NCBI RefSeq assembly: GCF_003336675.1
Contig: NZ_QPII01000015.1
Span: 1 to 64,000 of the forward strand
Source of the DNA: Billgrantia montanilacus
Lineage (GTDB): Bacteria; Pseudomonadota; Gammaproteobacteria; Pseudomonadales; Halomonadaceae
Length of the DNA: 64,000 bases
Direction of reading: 5' to 3'
Of this stretch, positions 39,920 to 48,879 are shown in pieces. The position numbers and the translations under genes are program-made. Positions within the stretch are counted from its first letter, which is position 1, and every line of letters starts with the position of its first letter. Below the pieces are notes generated by a model. The model was not told the DNA's origin. It did no database searches and saw only the letters and a program-made list of their open reading frames with translations.

Positions 39920-40445
39920 TCAAGTTACCACCGCACGCCCCTTCATCTTTCAGGGCCATCCGGCCGAGGATCGCTGGGCACTGATCCGTGATCCGGAGTC
40001 GTCGCTCCCCGATGGCCCCGCCATCGTGCCATTGGACGAATGGCGGAAGCAGGCAGGAAATCAGCAACGGGCCCCCCTGCTTGGCAGCGATACCGAGCTG
40101 ACACCCGAACTCGCCGCTGAACTGGCCGATGCGCCACTGATTGCCATCGACTTCCCCAAGTTCACCGATGGGCGCGGCTACAGCATGGCACGCCTGCTGC
40201 GGGAACGTTTCGGCTATACGGGAGAAATCCGTGCCGTCGGCGACGTGCTGATCGATCAGGTCTTCTTCCTGACCCGCTGCGGTTTCGATGCCCTGTCGCT
40301 GCGCGAAGACCAGTGGCTGGAAGATGCACTGCAGGCACTCAACGCCTTCAGCCGCGCCTACCAGCCGGCCGTCGACGAACCGGAGCCGCTCTTTCGTCAC
40401 CGGCTGCGCGAGTCGATTCGCGAGGCAGAGGCCTCCATGGCCTGA
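39912..40445 (+). CDS. DUF934 protein, probable sulfite reduction partner
   Basis: A 177-residue DUF934-family protein, recognised by the central block ADAPLIAIDFPKFTDGRGYSMARLLRERFGYTGEIRAVGDVLIDQVFFLTRCGFD. The family is consistently encoded next to CysI-type sulfite reductases and is presumed to help electron supply or assembly; the biochemical role is not established. The ATG overlaps the cysI 3' end by 8 bases and has GGAG before it, so the two are coupled. A terminator follows 20 bases after the stop. Confidence 0.9.
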   Translation: MPDQVTTARPFIFQGHPAEDRWALIRDPESSLPDGPAIVPLDEWRKQAGNQQRAPLLGSDTELTPELAAELADAPLIAIDFPKFTDGRGYSMARLLRERFGYTGEIRAVGDVLIDQVFFLTRCGFDALSLREDQWLEDALQALNAFSRAYQPAVDEPEPLFRHRLRESIREAEASMA

Positions 40446-40465
40446 TGCCACGCGTCTCGTCCAAG

Positions 40466-40495
40466 AAGAAGCCGGCTCCCTGGAGCCGGCTTCTT
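40466..40495 (+). terminator. Strong terminator of the cysI-DUF934 operon
   Basis: AAGAAGCCGGCTCC (40466-40479) pairs perfectly with GGAGCCGGCTTCTT (40482-40495). The distal arm ends in a T-rich stretch (CTTCTTCGCTTCC). It is the strongest hairpin in this part of the window. Confidence 0.85.
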
Positions 40496-40508
40496 CGCTT
40501 CCAGCGCA

Positions 40509-40703
40509 AGGCTTCGGCTGAAAAGTCGGCGAGCGAAGGTCAGGGCTAGGCCCGTTCCCTACGGGCCAACGCACTTCCCACATCCCTGTGGGTCGCAAGG
40601 CAAAAATCAGCGAGAAGACGGAGTTTACGGGGTGTAAATGAGTACTTTGAGCTGAATTTTTAACGCCGTATGGCCAAGCGCAGGCACTTTTCGGACGAAG
40701 CCT
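40509..40703. mobile_element. MITE-like structured element with terminal inverted repeats
   Basis: A 195-bp non-coding element. The left end AGGCTTCGGCTGAAAAGT (40509-40526) and right end ACTTTTCGGACGAAGCCT (40686-40703) are inverted repeats matching at 16 of 18 positions. Inside are three perfect hairpins: GGCCCGT/ACGGGCC (40549-40567), CCCACA/TGTGGG (40577-40592) and TTTAC/GTAAA (40624-40638). The right end supplies the smrA stop codon. The architecture suggests a dispersed, non-autonomous element; copy number elsewhere in the genome cannot be seen from here. Confidence 0.6.
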
Positions 40704-41295
40704 AGCCGCGGCGCTTCTGCTGCCGCTCCCTATTGTCCGCCCTCGCCCGCTCACTCTTGCGCAGCATCACCCAGGTCGCCCCCAGGCCCCCATCGGCCTG
40801 CTGGGCGGAGGAGAACGCCTGGACCTCCTCGAACTGGGCCAGCCATTTGACCAGATAGGAGCGCAGCACATTGGGCCGGCTATCGATCTCACGACCGCGG
40901 CCGTGCACGATCAGCAGCGAACGCAGGTCATGGGCATAGGCTTCATGGATGAAGGACGGCAATACCCGGCGACACTCCGCCAGCGGGCGGCGTAACAGGT
41001 GCAGCCGCGACTGGGCTGGATAGCCGCCGTGGCGCAGTCGATCCACTACCCCCTGCTGGATGCCTTCACGGCGATACTCGACGGGATCGAAGGGTGGCAA
41101 TAGCTCGACGAAATCGTCGGAGAGGAAACTGTCCTCGGCCGTTCCGGCCTGAGCGCTTTCGCGGCGGGCCAACTGGGCCTCGGTGGGACGGATCATCCGC
41201 CGCCCGGGGTTGGCCCGGTTGGCGGCGCCAGGAAGCGGCCTCACGTCGCCCATCATCGCACGGAAATCCTGATCGTCACGGGCAGACTGATTCAT
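40702..41295 (-). CDS. smrA: SmrA-type Smr-domain endonuclease
   Basis: A 197-residue protein with a C-terminal Smr (MutS2 C-terminal) domain: SRLHLLRRPLAECRRVLPSFIHEAYAHDLRSLLIVHGRG, followed by LRSYLVKWLAQFEEVQAFSSAQQADGGLGATWVML. The HGRG and GATWV motifs are the family core; these domains show nicking endonuclease activity. The N-terminal 80 residues are variable. The stop codon TAG lies in the right terminal repeat of the adjacent 195-bp element, so the last residues may have been changed by that insertion. It is divergent from the cyclotransferase-like gene. Confidence 0.88.
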   Translation of the reverse strand: MNQSARDDQDFRAMMGDVRPLPGAANRANPGRRMIRPTEAQLARRESAQAGTAEDSFLSDDFVELLPPFDPVEYRREGIQQGVVDRLRHGGYPAQSRLHLLRRPLAECRRVLPSFIHEAYAHDLRSLLIVHGRGREIDSRPNVLRSYLVKWLAQFEEVQAFSSAQQADGGLGATWVMLRKSERARADNRERQQKRRG

Positions 41296-41316
41296 GGGCC
41301 ACCTCCGTCATTGTCT

Positions 41317-41377
41317 AGGAGCCTGTCGGATTTGACCGGATCTCGCAGCAGATCAGCGTCAAGTTCGACAGGCTCCT
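41317..41377. repeat. 61-bp inverted-repeat element between smrA and the cyclotransferase gene
   Basis: Perfect 12-bp terminal inverted repeats AGGAGCCTGTCG (41317-41328) and CGACAGGCTCCT (41366-41377), extended inward by partial pairing (TTGAC and GTCAA). It lies in the divergent promoter gap, where a terminator would make no sense. It may be a REP-like or MITE-derived unit. Confidence 0.6.
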
Positions 41378-41471
41378 CATATCCTACCAGAGCCCGGAAT
41401 CGGGTTTGAAGCGGACAGCGTCGCCATGCCGTGGCAGGATGACGCCGTGTCATGACGATAAGGAAGCAGGA

Positions 41472-41939
41472 ATGCAGGCACTGCGATACCTGTTGGTGGC
41501 CATGGTGGCCCTGCCGCTGGCCGTTGCGGCCTGGCTCTGGTTTACCATGCTCAGCCCCCTCACCTACGATCGCCCCGATCACCTGCCTGACGTGGCCGAA
41601 GGGCCCCACAAGGTCTTCGTCTATGGGACCCTGCGCCTGTCACCGGTTCGCTGGATCGTGATGGGCCGAGCCGGTGAGTCCAAGCCAGCGATACTGGAAG
41701 GTTTCCGTCGCGAGGGGCTGGACCTGGTCGAGGCGCCAGGCGAGCGGGTGGCGGGCGAAGTGATCGTGGTCAGTGCCGATGAACTGGAGAAGCTGGATCG
41801 CTATGAGCGACTGGGCATTCGTTATGCGCGTGTTCCGATGCGCCTGGCGGACGGACGAACGGCGTGGGTCTATCGCAGGCTGGCCGACGACGATGTTGGT
41901 GTCGATGCGCCATTGGAAACCGATGCCGCGGATGCCTAG
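41472..41939 (+). CDS. Membrane-anchored gamma-glutamylcyclotransferase-like (AIG2-like) protein
   Basis: A 155-residue protein with an N-terminal membrane segment (YLLVAMVALPLAVAAWLWF) followed by a GGCT/AIG2-like fold. The substrate-loop motif VFVYGTLR is present, as is ADELEKLDRYERLGIRYARV typical of the family. Soluble family members cyclise gamma-glutamyl amines or peptides; an N-terminal anchor placing the domain outside the cytoplasm is unusual. The ATG follows AAGGAAGCAGGA. It lies 62 bases before the arsC-like gene. Confidence 0.82.
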   Translation: MQALRYLLVAMVALPLAVAAWLWFTMLSPLTYDRPDHLPDVAEGPHKVFVYGTLRLSPVRWIVMGRAGESKPAILEGFRREGLDLVEAPGERVAGEVIVVSADELEKLDRYERLGIRYARVPMRLADGRTAWVYRRLADDDVGVDAPLETDAADA

Positions 41940-42001
41940 TTGTGGTGAGCACGACCCCCCTTCTACAATAGCCGCCACTTCCAAGGATTGAGGAAACCGT
42001 C

Positions 42002-42355
42002 ATGACGATCACGCTCTATCATAATCCCCGCTGTTCCAAGTCACGCCAGGCGCTCGCCCTGCTCCAGGAGCATGGCGCAGAGGTAACGGTCCGTCGCTAC
42101 CTGGACGATCCGCTCGATGAAGAGGAGCTGCGTGACCTGATGTCGCGACTGGATGCGGACGGCGAGGCGCTGATTCGAACCCAGGAGCCCGAGTGGAAGA
42201 CGCTGGACGTCGACCTGCAGGACCAGGAGCAGGTAATCCAGGCGCTGGTCTCGCATCCCCGGCTGCTGGAGCGCCCCATCGCGGACGATGGCAAGCGCGC
42301 CGTGCTGGGCCGACCGCCGGAAGATGTACTCGCTCTGCTGCACATCGACGAGTGA
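42002..42355 (+). CDS. arsC: ArsC-family arsenate reductase (glutaredoxin type, YfgD-like)
   Basis: A 117-residue ArsC/Spx-fold protein. The N-terminal catalytic Cys is in YHNPRCSKSRQAL, and the C-terminal block HPRLLERPIADDGKRAVLGRPPEDV carries the conserved Arg. No arsenic transporter or arsR is nearby, so a role in arsenic resistance is doubtful; homologues next to wrbA are common housekeeping genes. WrbA follows after 36 bases. Confidence 0.9.
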   Translation: MTITLYHNPRCSKSRQALALLQEHGAEVTVRRYLDDPLDEEELRDLMSRLDADGEALIRTQEPEWKTLDVDLQDQEQVIQALVSHPRLLERPIADDGKRAVLGRPPEDVLALLHIDE

Positions 42356-43410
<1,055 letters not shown>

Positions 43411-43601
43411 CCTCCATGCATGGATGCCAGAACCTCTGCAATGCCCACGCTGCTGGAATAGAATGGTACTCACGACATGCAGTTTCCCCGGCACAAGCAG
43501 GTTGCCACGTTGCCCCACTCCCTTGCACCCAGGCCGGCCGTCGACATGTTGTGCTTCGGCCCCGCAGCAGCGACCATGTAATAAATTTCTAGGAGAACGC
43601 C

Positions 43602-44243
43602 ATGACACGAAAGATCGCCGACATACGGCGCGACTATGAGGGCGGCCAGCTGGAGGAGGACAAGGTACCCGCTGATCCCATGGTGCTTCTGGACGAATGG
43701 ATCACCCTGGCACTCGACGCCGAGGGTGACGATGGCAACGCCATGACACTGGCCACCGTGGACAGCCAGGGACTGCCCCATGCCCGGATCGTCCTGCTCA
43801 AGGGTTATGATGAAAGAGGCCTGGTGTTCTACTCCAACTACCACAGCCACAAGGGCAGCGAGCTGGCCAATGTTCCCCATGCCGCTCTCACCTTCTGGTG
43901 GCCGTCGCTGGGCCGCCAGCTTCGCGTCGAGGGACGTGTCGAACTGATAGATGGAGATGAGTCGGATGCCTATTTCGATAGCCGCCCCAGGGCCAGCCAG
44001 TTGGGTGCCTGGATCGCCACTCAGAGCGTGGTCATACCCGGCAGGCAGTGGATCGAGGAGCGCCAGCATCGCTTCGAGCAGGCCTACGAAGGCCAGGTGA
44101 TTCCCCGCCCGGTTCACTGGGGAGGCTACAGGGTCATACCGGAGATGATCGAGTTCTGGCAGGGTCAGCCCAGCCGACTGCATGACCGTATTCGGTACGA
44201 GCTACGCGACGGCAGCTGGCACTTCTTCCGCATGGCACCCTGA
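43602..44243 (+). CDS. pdxH: PdxH, pyridoxamine 5'-phosphate oxidase
   Basis: A 213-residue FMN enzyme oxidising pyridoxine or pyridoxamine 5'-phosphate to the cofactor PLP. The family blocks NAMTLATVDSQGLPHARIVLLKGYDERGLVFYSNY, SHKGSELA, and the C-terminal signature EFWQGQPSRLHDRIRYE are intact. An AGGAGAA site precedes the ATG. It converges with the pat-like gene across an 82-base gap holding a perfect hairpin. Confidence 0.96.
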   Translation: MTRKIADIRRDYEGGQLEEDKVPADPMVLLDEWITLALDAEGDDGNAMTLATVDSQGLPHARIVLLKGYDERGLVFYSNYHSHKGSELANVPHAALTFWWPSLGRQLRVEGRVELIDGDESDAYFDSRPRASQLGAWIATQSVVIPGRQWIEERQHRFEQAYEGQVIPRPVHWGGYRVIPEMIEFWQGQPSRLHDRIRYELRDGSWHFFRMAP

Positions 44244-44280
44244 TCTGCAGGGTCCTGGACAAGGCAGCCCTGGACAATGA

Positions 44281-44321
44281 AACCCTGATTCATATATCGA
44301 GCGCCGTAATGAATCAGGGTT
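44281..44321. terminator. Hairpin between convergent pdxH and pat
   Basis: AACCCTGATTCAT (44281-44293) and ATGAATCAGGGTT (44309-44321) are perfect 13-bp inverted arms around 15 bases. T-tracts are short on both sides, but the location between convergent genes suits a bidirectional terminator. Confidence 0.6.
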
Positions 44322-44325
44322 ACCG

Positions 44326-47073
44326 TCAGTCCGGTAGGCTCTCCAGACGATGCCGCTGCCACTCGTTCTCGGGCTCGTTGAGGCGTAGTACCGCATCCAC
44401 CACCTGCTCTTCCATGTTGTAGCGGCAGCGAAAGCCCAGGTGCTTCATCAACGCCCGCATGGGATGGTTGTCGACCATGATCTTGCCGATCATCTCCAGG
44501 GTGCCCACGCTCTTGCAGTAGGCAATCATTTTCTTCATCAGCAGGCTTCCGAGCCCCTGCCCGGCCATGTCGTCACGGACGATCACCGAGAATTCGGTGC
44601 GTATATTGTCGGGGTCGTTCCATACGCGGACCACGCCCAGCATCTCCTTGCTGCCGTCCTCCCGAAGGTGCTCGGCGATGAACGCCATCTGACGGTCGTA
44701 GTTGATGTGCGACAGCATCGATAGATCACGCTGGGTCAGGTCCGACTTGTTGTGAAAGTAGCGGAAGCGAATGCTCTCCTCGGACAATTGGCCATGGAAG
44801 TTGGTGATCAGCGGTGCATCCTCGGCACGAATGGGGCGCACCTCTACCGACATGCCATTGTTGAGGGTCGTCCATTCCCGCAGCTCTTCCGGGTAGGGCA
44901 TGATGGCGAAGCGTGCCGGCGTCCCCAGGTCCATGGCGAAATCGACCGCCAGCATGCCGTCGCGGTTGAGCAATAGCGGGTTGAGTTCCAGGCCACGCAG
45001 CTCGAGCAGGTCGGAAGCCATCTGCGACAGCTGGACCAGCAAGCGGCAGAGGCGCTCCAGGTCCCGCTCCGGATCGCTGGAGTGTTCGCGTATCAGGCGA
45101 GCGGCGTGGGTACGCCCTACCACGTCGGCCGCCAGTGTCATGTTCAGTGGCGGCAGCGCTACCTGACGGTCGGCCAGCACGTTGACCTTGTAGCCACCGA
45201 TGCCGAATAGAATGATCGGGCCGAAGATGGGGTCGCGGGTGATCCCGGCGCAGATCTGCATGGAGTGCTTGCCTCGCTGCATGGGCTGCAGGCAGTACTC
45301 GCGTATTCTTACCGGCGGAAACCGTTCTCGCAGCTTGTCGCCGAGCCGAGTGACGCCTTCGGCCGCCTGCTGGGGCGAATGAATGTCCTGCAGCAGGCCC
45401 GCCGACAGCCTGTGCGGCTGCCGGCGGTAGCGAAATGGTCGACAATTACCCTCGTGGACGACCTTCACCGCCATGGGGCCGTCAATCTTGCTGGCAACTG
45501 CAAGGGCCTCTTCCGGCGTCTGCACATAGTGGCTGGGCGCAATGGGAATGCCGTAGGCTTCCAGCACCTGGGCCGTCTCGGAGTGGGACAGCGTCTCGCG
45601 CCCCTCGGCCCTCGCTTCTTCGATCAAGGTACGGCAGCGGGCACGGATATCGGGCGTGGTGACGAAGGGCAGCGTCGGCGGCGTCTCCTGGAGCAGTGCC
45701 TGGACACGCTGGTAATCGACCATGTGCATGAAGGCCTTCACCGCCTTCTCCGGCGAGACGTAGGTCGGAATGCCGGCGACGCTGCACTCATGGCGGGCAT
45801 CGAGCGCGGCCTCGAGCCCCATCCAACTGGTCAGCAGGTTGCGGCGGAAGCGCTTGCGGTTGGCGATCACCGCCTGTGCCGTTGCCTTTGATGGTGCCAG
45901 GCGCGTTGGCGCATGAACGACCAGCACGGCATCCACGCCGGGGTCGGCGGCGACGATCTCCAGGGCTTCCACCAGCGTCTCCGGCGTCGCGTTGCCCCCC
46001 AGGTCTACCGGGTTCTCGCCAGGCTTGCTCATGTCGAAATCGCCTTTCTTCAGCGCGCGTTGCGTCTCCTCGCCAAAGCTCGCCAGTTTCCCCCCGGCGC
46101 TGATGAGCTTGTCGATGGCGAGCATGGCCGGTCCCAGACCATTGGAGACGATCGCCAGCCGATCGCCCTTGAGTGGCTTCATCTGGGACAGGGTCATCAA
46201 GGCATCGAACAACTCGTCGGAATCGTTGACCCTCACCACACCGGCACGGGAAAAGGCCGCATCGAAAACGACGTCCCGGTTGGCGACTCCCGGTGTCGGC
46301 GGGGTATTGGAAAGGTCCGACTCTGGTGTCCGTCCGCTCTTGATGGCGAGGACGAGCCGATTCCGTGAGGCATCGCGCAATGCTGTCATGAAGTGCTGGG
46401 AGTCCTGGATACGCTCCAGGTGCAAAAGGATCGCCTGGGTGGGAGAGTACTGGTTGATATAGTCGAGCAGGTCGGGGAGCATCACGTCGACACTGTCACC
46501 CACCGTGATGAGATGGGAGAAACCGATGCCCCGCCCGGCGGCCCAATCGATCATGGCGTTGCCGAGCATACCGGACTGCCCCAGGTAGGCCACCCGGCCC
46601 GCCTTGACCGGCTGGCTGGCGTAGGAGGCGTTGAGCTTGCGCCCCGGCACGATCAGCCCCATGCACTCGGGCCCCAGCACGCGAATTCCCGATTCCCGTG
46701 CCGCCACCAACATTCGTTCTCGGATCGAGCCCTTGTCATCATTGGCTTCGTCAAGGCGCGAGCCTCCGGAGAGCACCAGGGTCGCCTTGACGCCCAGTCG
46801 ACCCAGACGGGTGATTACCTTGGGCAGGCTATGTGCCGGTGAGCAGATGACGGCCAGGTCGGGGGTCTCAGGCAGCTCACGAATGCGCGCAACGCAGGGC
46901 TGGCCAAACACCGACTCGTATCCCTTGGGATTGACCGCCCAAATGGTGCCGGGAAACCCGGCTTCCTGCAGGTTGCGAATGACCAGACCACCAATGGAGT
47001 GGGGCTTTTCCGATGCCCCGATCACTGCGATGGTACGCGGCTCGAAGAAGTGCCGTAAGAATCGAGTACCCAA
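44326..47073 (-). CDS. Pat/PatZ-type protein lysine acetyltransferase (acyl-CoA synthetase-like plus GNAT)
   Basis: A 915-residue fusion. Residues about 1-700 resemble ADP-forming acetyl-CoA synthetase: a CoA-binding Rossmann domain (TIAVIGASEKPHSIGGLVIRNL), a succinyl-CoA-synthetase-like part, and an ATP-grasp domain (MAVKVVHEG, LELNPLLLNRDGMLAVDFAM). The last 170 residues are a GNAT acetyltransferase (ELSVIVRDDMAGQGLGSLLMKKM-like segment VRDDMAGQGLGSLLMKKMI). Salmonella Pat and E. coli PatZ of this design acetylate lysines such as that of acetyl-CoA synthetase. The start appears to be TTG at 47073, with GGAGG 7 bases upstream; no ATG lies nearby. It is divergent from a deacetylase-family gene. 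Confidence 0.9.
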   Translation of the reverse strand: MGTRFLRHFFEPRTIAVIGASEKPHSIGGLVIRNLQEAGFPGTIWAVNPKGYESVFGQPCVARIRELPETPDLAVICSPAHSLPKVITRLGRLGVKATLVLSGGSRLDEANDDKGSIRERMLVAARESGIRVLGPECMGLIVPGRKLNASYASQPVKAGRVAYLGQSGMLGNAMIDWAAGRGIGFSHLITVGDSVDVMLPDLLDYINQYSPTQAILLHLERIQDSQHFMTALRDASRNRLVLAIKSGRTPESDLSNTPPTPGVANRDVVFDAAFSRAGVVRVNDSDELFDALMTLSQMKPLKGDRLAIVSNGLGPAMLAIDKLISAGGKLASFGEETQRALKKGDFDMSKPGENPVDLGGNATPETLVEALEIVAADPGVDAVLVVHAPTRLAPSKATAQAVIANRKRFRRNLLTSWMGLEAALDARHECSVAGIPTYVSPEKAVKAFMHMVDYQRVQALLQETPPTLPFVTTPDIRARCRTLIEEARAEGRETLSHSETAQVLEAYGIPIAPSHYVQTPEEALAVASKIDGPMAVKVVHEGNCRPFRYRRQPHRLSAGLLQDIHSPQQAAEGVTRLGDKLRERFPPVRIREYCLQPMQRGKHSMQICAGITRDPIFGPIILFGIGGYKVNVLADRQVALPPLNMTLAADVVGRTHAARLIREHSSDPERDLERLCRLLVQLSQMASDLLELRGLELNPLLLNRDGMLAVDFAMDLGTPARFAIMPYPEELREWTTLNNGMSVEVRPIRAEDAPLITNFHGQLSEESIRFRYFHNKSDLTQRDLSMLSHINYDRQMAFIAEHLREDGSKEMLGVVRVWNDPDNIRTEFSVIVRDDMAGQGLGSLLMKKMIAYCKSVGTLEMIGKIMVDNHPMRALMKHLGFRCRYNMEEQVVDAVLRLNEPENEWQRHRLESLPD

Positions 47074-47183
47074 GTCGCTTCCTCCACCAGGTCAGTTTCT
47101 GCCATCCTGTGTACGACTTATTGCCACTGTTATGCAAGGGCTTGGCGGCATTAAGGTGATCTCTGTCACTCTGGAGCGCCCGC

Positions 47184-48119
47184 ATGATCACGGCCTACAT
47201 CACGCACCCCGACTGTCATCTTCACCATATGGGCCCGGAGCACCCCGAGAGCCCCTTGCGACTCGAAGCCATTAGAGCGCGCCTTGCCCTGTCGGGCCTG
47301 CTGCAGCAAACCATGCAGTCGGATGCCCGTGAAGCCACCGAGGACGAACTGGCTCGGGTTCATCCGCTTCGCCACCTACGGGCGCTGGACAAGTGCGTGC
47401 CCGAAACCGGTATCATCACGCTGGACAGTGACACCATGATGAACCCCGACAGCCTGCAGGCCGCGCGAATGGCCGCCGGTGCCGTCATTCGCGGCGTGGA
47501 TCAGGTCTATCGCGGCCAGGCCGACAACGTCTTCTGTGCCGTGCGCCCGCCGGGACATCACGCCGAAGCCACCGACGCCATGGGCTTCTGTTTCTACAAC
47601 AATATCGCCGTAGGCGCCGCCCACGCCCGGGCCAAGTACGGAGCCCGGCGTATCGCCATTCTCGACTTCGACGTTCATCAGTGCAACGGCACCATCGACA
47701 TCTTCAAGGACGACCCGGACACCCTGATCTGTACCAGCTACCAGTACCCGTTCTACCCCTGGCGCTACCTGCGCAGCGAGTGGCAGAACGTGGTCAACAC
47801 CCCGCTGGATGCCGGTACCGACAGTACCGCCTTCCGCCGTGAGATCGAGAACGACTGGCTGCCGGCCCTGCACGCCTTCAAGCCGGAACTGGTGCTGGTC
47901 TCTGCGGGCTTCGATGCCCACCGCGAGGACCCGCTGGCCGAACTCTGCCTGGGAGACGAGGACTACCACTGGGTGACCCATATGGCCATGGAGATCGCTG
48001 CCCTCTACGCCGACAATCGCCTGGTTTCGGTCCTGGAAGGCGGCTACGACCCGGCCTCGCTCGGGCGCAGCGCCGAAGCACATGTGAAGGCTTTGCTGGG
48101 ACTTCCCTTCGGCGACTGA
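47184..48119 (+). CDS. Histone-deacetylase-family amidohydrolase
   Basis: A 311-residue zinc hydrolase of the arginase/deacetylase fold. The catalytic His pair is in VRPPGHHAEA, the zinc ligands in LDFDVHQCNGT (Asp, His) and SAGFDAHREDPL (Asp), and the C-terminal block LEGGYDPASL is conserved. In most homologues the zinc motif reads DVHHGNGT; here it is DVHQCNGT. Bacterial members deacetylate lysines, acetylpolyamines or other amides. It lies head-to-head with the lysine acetyltransferase, 110 bases apart, suggesting linked function. Confidence 0.9.
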   Translation: MITAYITHPDCHLHHMGPEHPESPLRLEAIRARLALSGLLQQTMQSDAREATEDELARVHPLRHLRALDKCVPETGIITLDSDTMMNPDSLQAARMAAGAVIRGVDQVYRGQADNVFCAVRPPGHHAEATDAMGFCFYNNIAVGAAHARAKYGARRIAILDFDVHQCNGTIDIFKDDPDTLICTSYQYPFYPWRYLRSEWQNVVNTPLDAGTDSTAFRREIENDWLPALHAFKPELVLVSAGFDAHREDPLAELCLGDEDYHWVTHMAMEIAALYADNRLVSVLEGGYDPASLGRSAEAHVKALLGLPFGD

Positions 48120-48214
48120 GGCGCGTTCTCCCCGGTGAGGAAACGGACTGTCGCGATCCAGTCTGCCGATGTCGCCGTGGCAACGCGCGTCTCGCGATTT
48201 ATGGTACGCTTTGG

Positions 48215-48228
48215 GGAAACTAGTTTCC
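48215..48228. promoter_or_regulatory. Palindromic operator candidate before the XRE-cupin gene
   Basis: GGAAACTAGTTTCC is a perfect 14-bp palindrome that ends 4 bases before the first possible start of the XRE-cupin regulator. XRE-cupin proteins commonly repress their own genes, so autoregulation through this site is likely. Confidence 0.6.
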
Positions 48229-48232
48229 TATA

Positions 48233-48877
48233 GTGAACCTGCCCATGCCCGCCACCACCGATCAGCAGGCCGCGCTGCGCATCGCATCCGGTCGCAAGCC
48301 CTTCGTGGAGCCGCTGCGACTCGGCGAGCGACTCAAGGAGCTTCGCCTGGCTAACCACTGGACGCTCGAGGACGTCAGCCAGCGCACCGGCCTTGCCCGC
48401 TCGACCCTGTCCAAGATCGAGAATAACCAGATTTCACCGACCTTCACCGCCGTGCAGAAGCTGATCAACGGCCTCGGCATCGACCTGCCTCAGCTCCTCA
48501 CCCCCCCTCGTGCCCAGCCTCGTACCATGGGGCGCCGCGACCTGACCCGGCAGGGCAAGGGCGAGCACCACCCCACGCCCACCTACGAGCATGAACTGCT
48601 CAGCTGTGAGCTGGCCCAGAAACGCATGATCCCCTTCAAGACCATCGTCCGGGCACGCAGCTTCGATGAGTTCATCGAGTGGGTCCGTCATGACGGGGAA
48701 GAGTTTCTGATGGTGCTGGAAGGCGAGATCTGTCTCTACACCGAGTTCTACGAGCCGCTGCAGCTCTTCCAGGGGGACAGCATCTACTTCGACAGCGACA
48801 TGGGCCACGCGCTGGTCTCGCTCAGCGAGGCGGATGCCGTGGTGCTATCGGTCTGTACCCACGGGGATACGACCTGA
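48233..48877 (+). CDS. XRE-family transcriptional regulator with cupin domain
   Basis: A 214-residue regulator: an N-terminal helix-turn-helix (LGERLKELRLANHWTLEDVSQRTGLARSTLSKIENNQISPTFTAVQKL) and a C-terminal cupin sensor (IPFKTIVRARSFDEFIEWVRHDGEEFLMVLEGEICLYTEFYEPLQLFQGDSIYFDSDMGHALVS as separate beta segments). Such proteins usually sense small metabolites and control neighbouring catabolic genes. The start is either GTG 48233 or ATG 48245; neither has a clear ribosome binding site. It sits between the deacetylase-family gene and the formate dehydrogenase cluster; its target cannot be settled from sequence. Confidence 0.88.
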   Translation: MNLPMPATTDQQAALRIASGRKPFVEPLRLGERLKELRLANHWTLEDVSQRTGLARSTLSKIENNQISPTFTAVQKLINGLGIDLPQLLTPPRAQPRTMGRRDLTRQGKGEHHPTPTYEHELLSCELAQKRMIPFKTIVRARSFDEFIEWVRHDGEEFLMVLEGEICLYTEFYEPLQLFQGDSIYFDSDMGHALVSLSEADAVVLSVCTHGDTT

Positions 48878-48879
48878 GT

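Noticed and set aside
43411..43601. Small gene between DUF2069 and pdxH.
   Set aside because: Open frames there are short, lack family features and run into pdxH in another frame.
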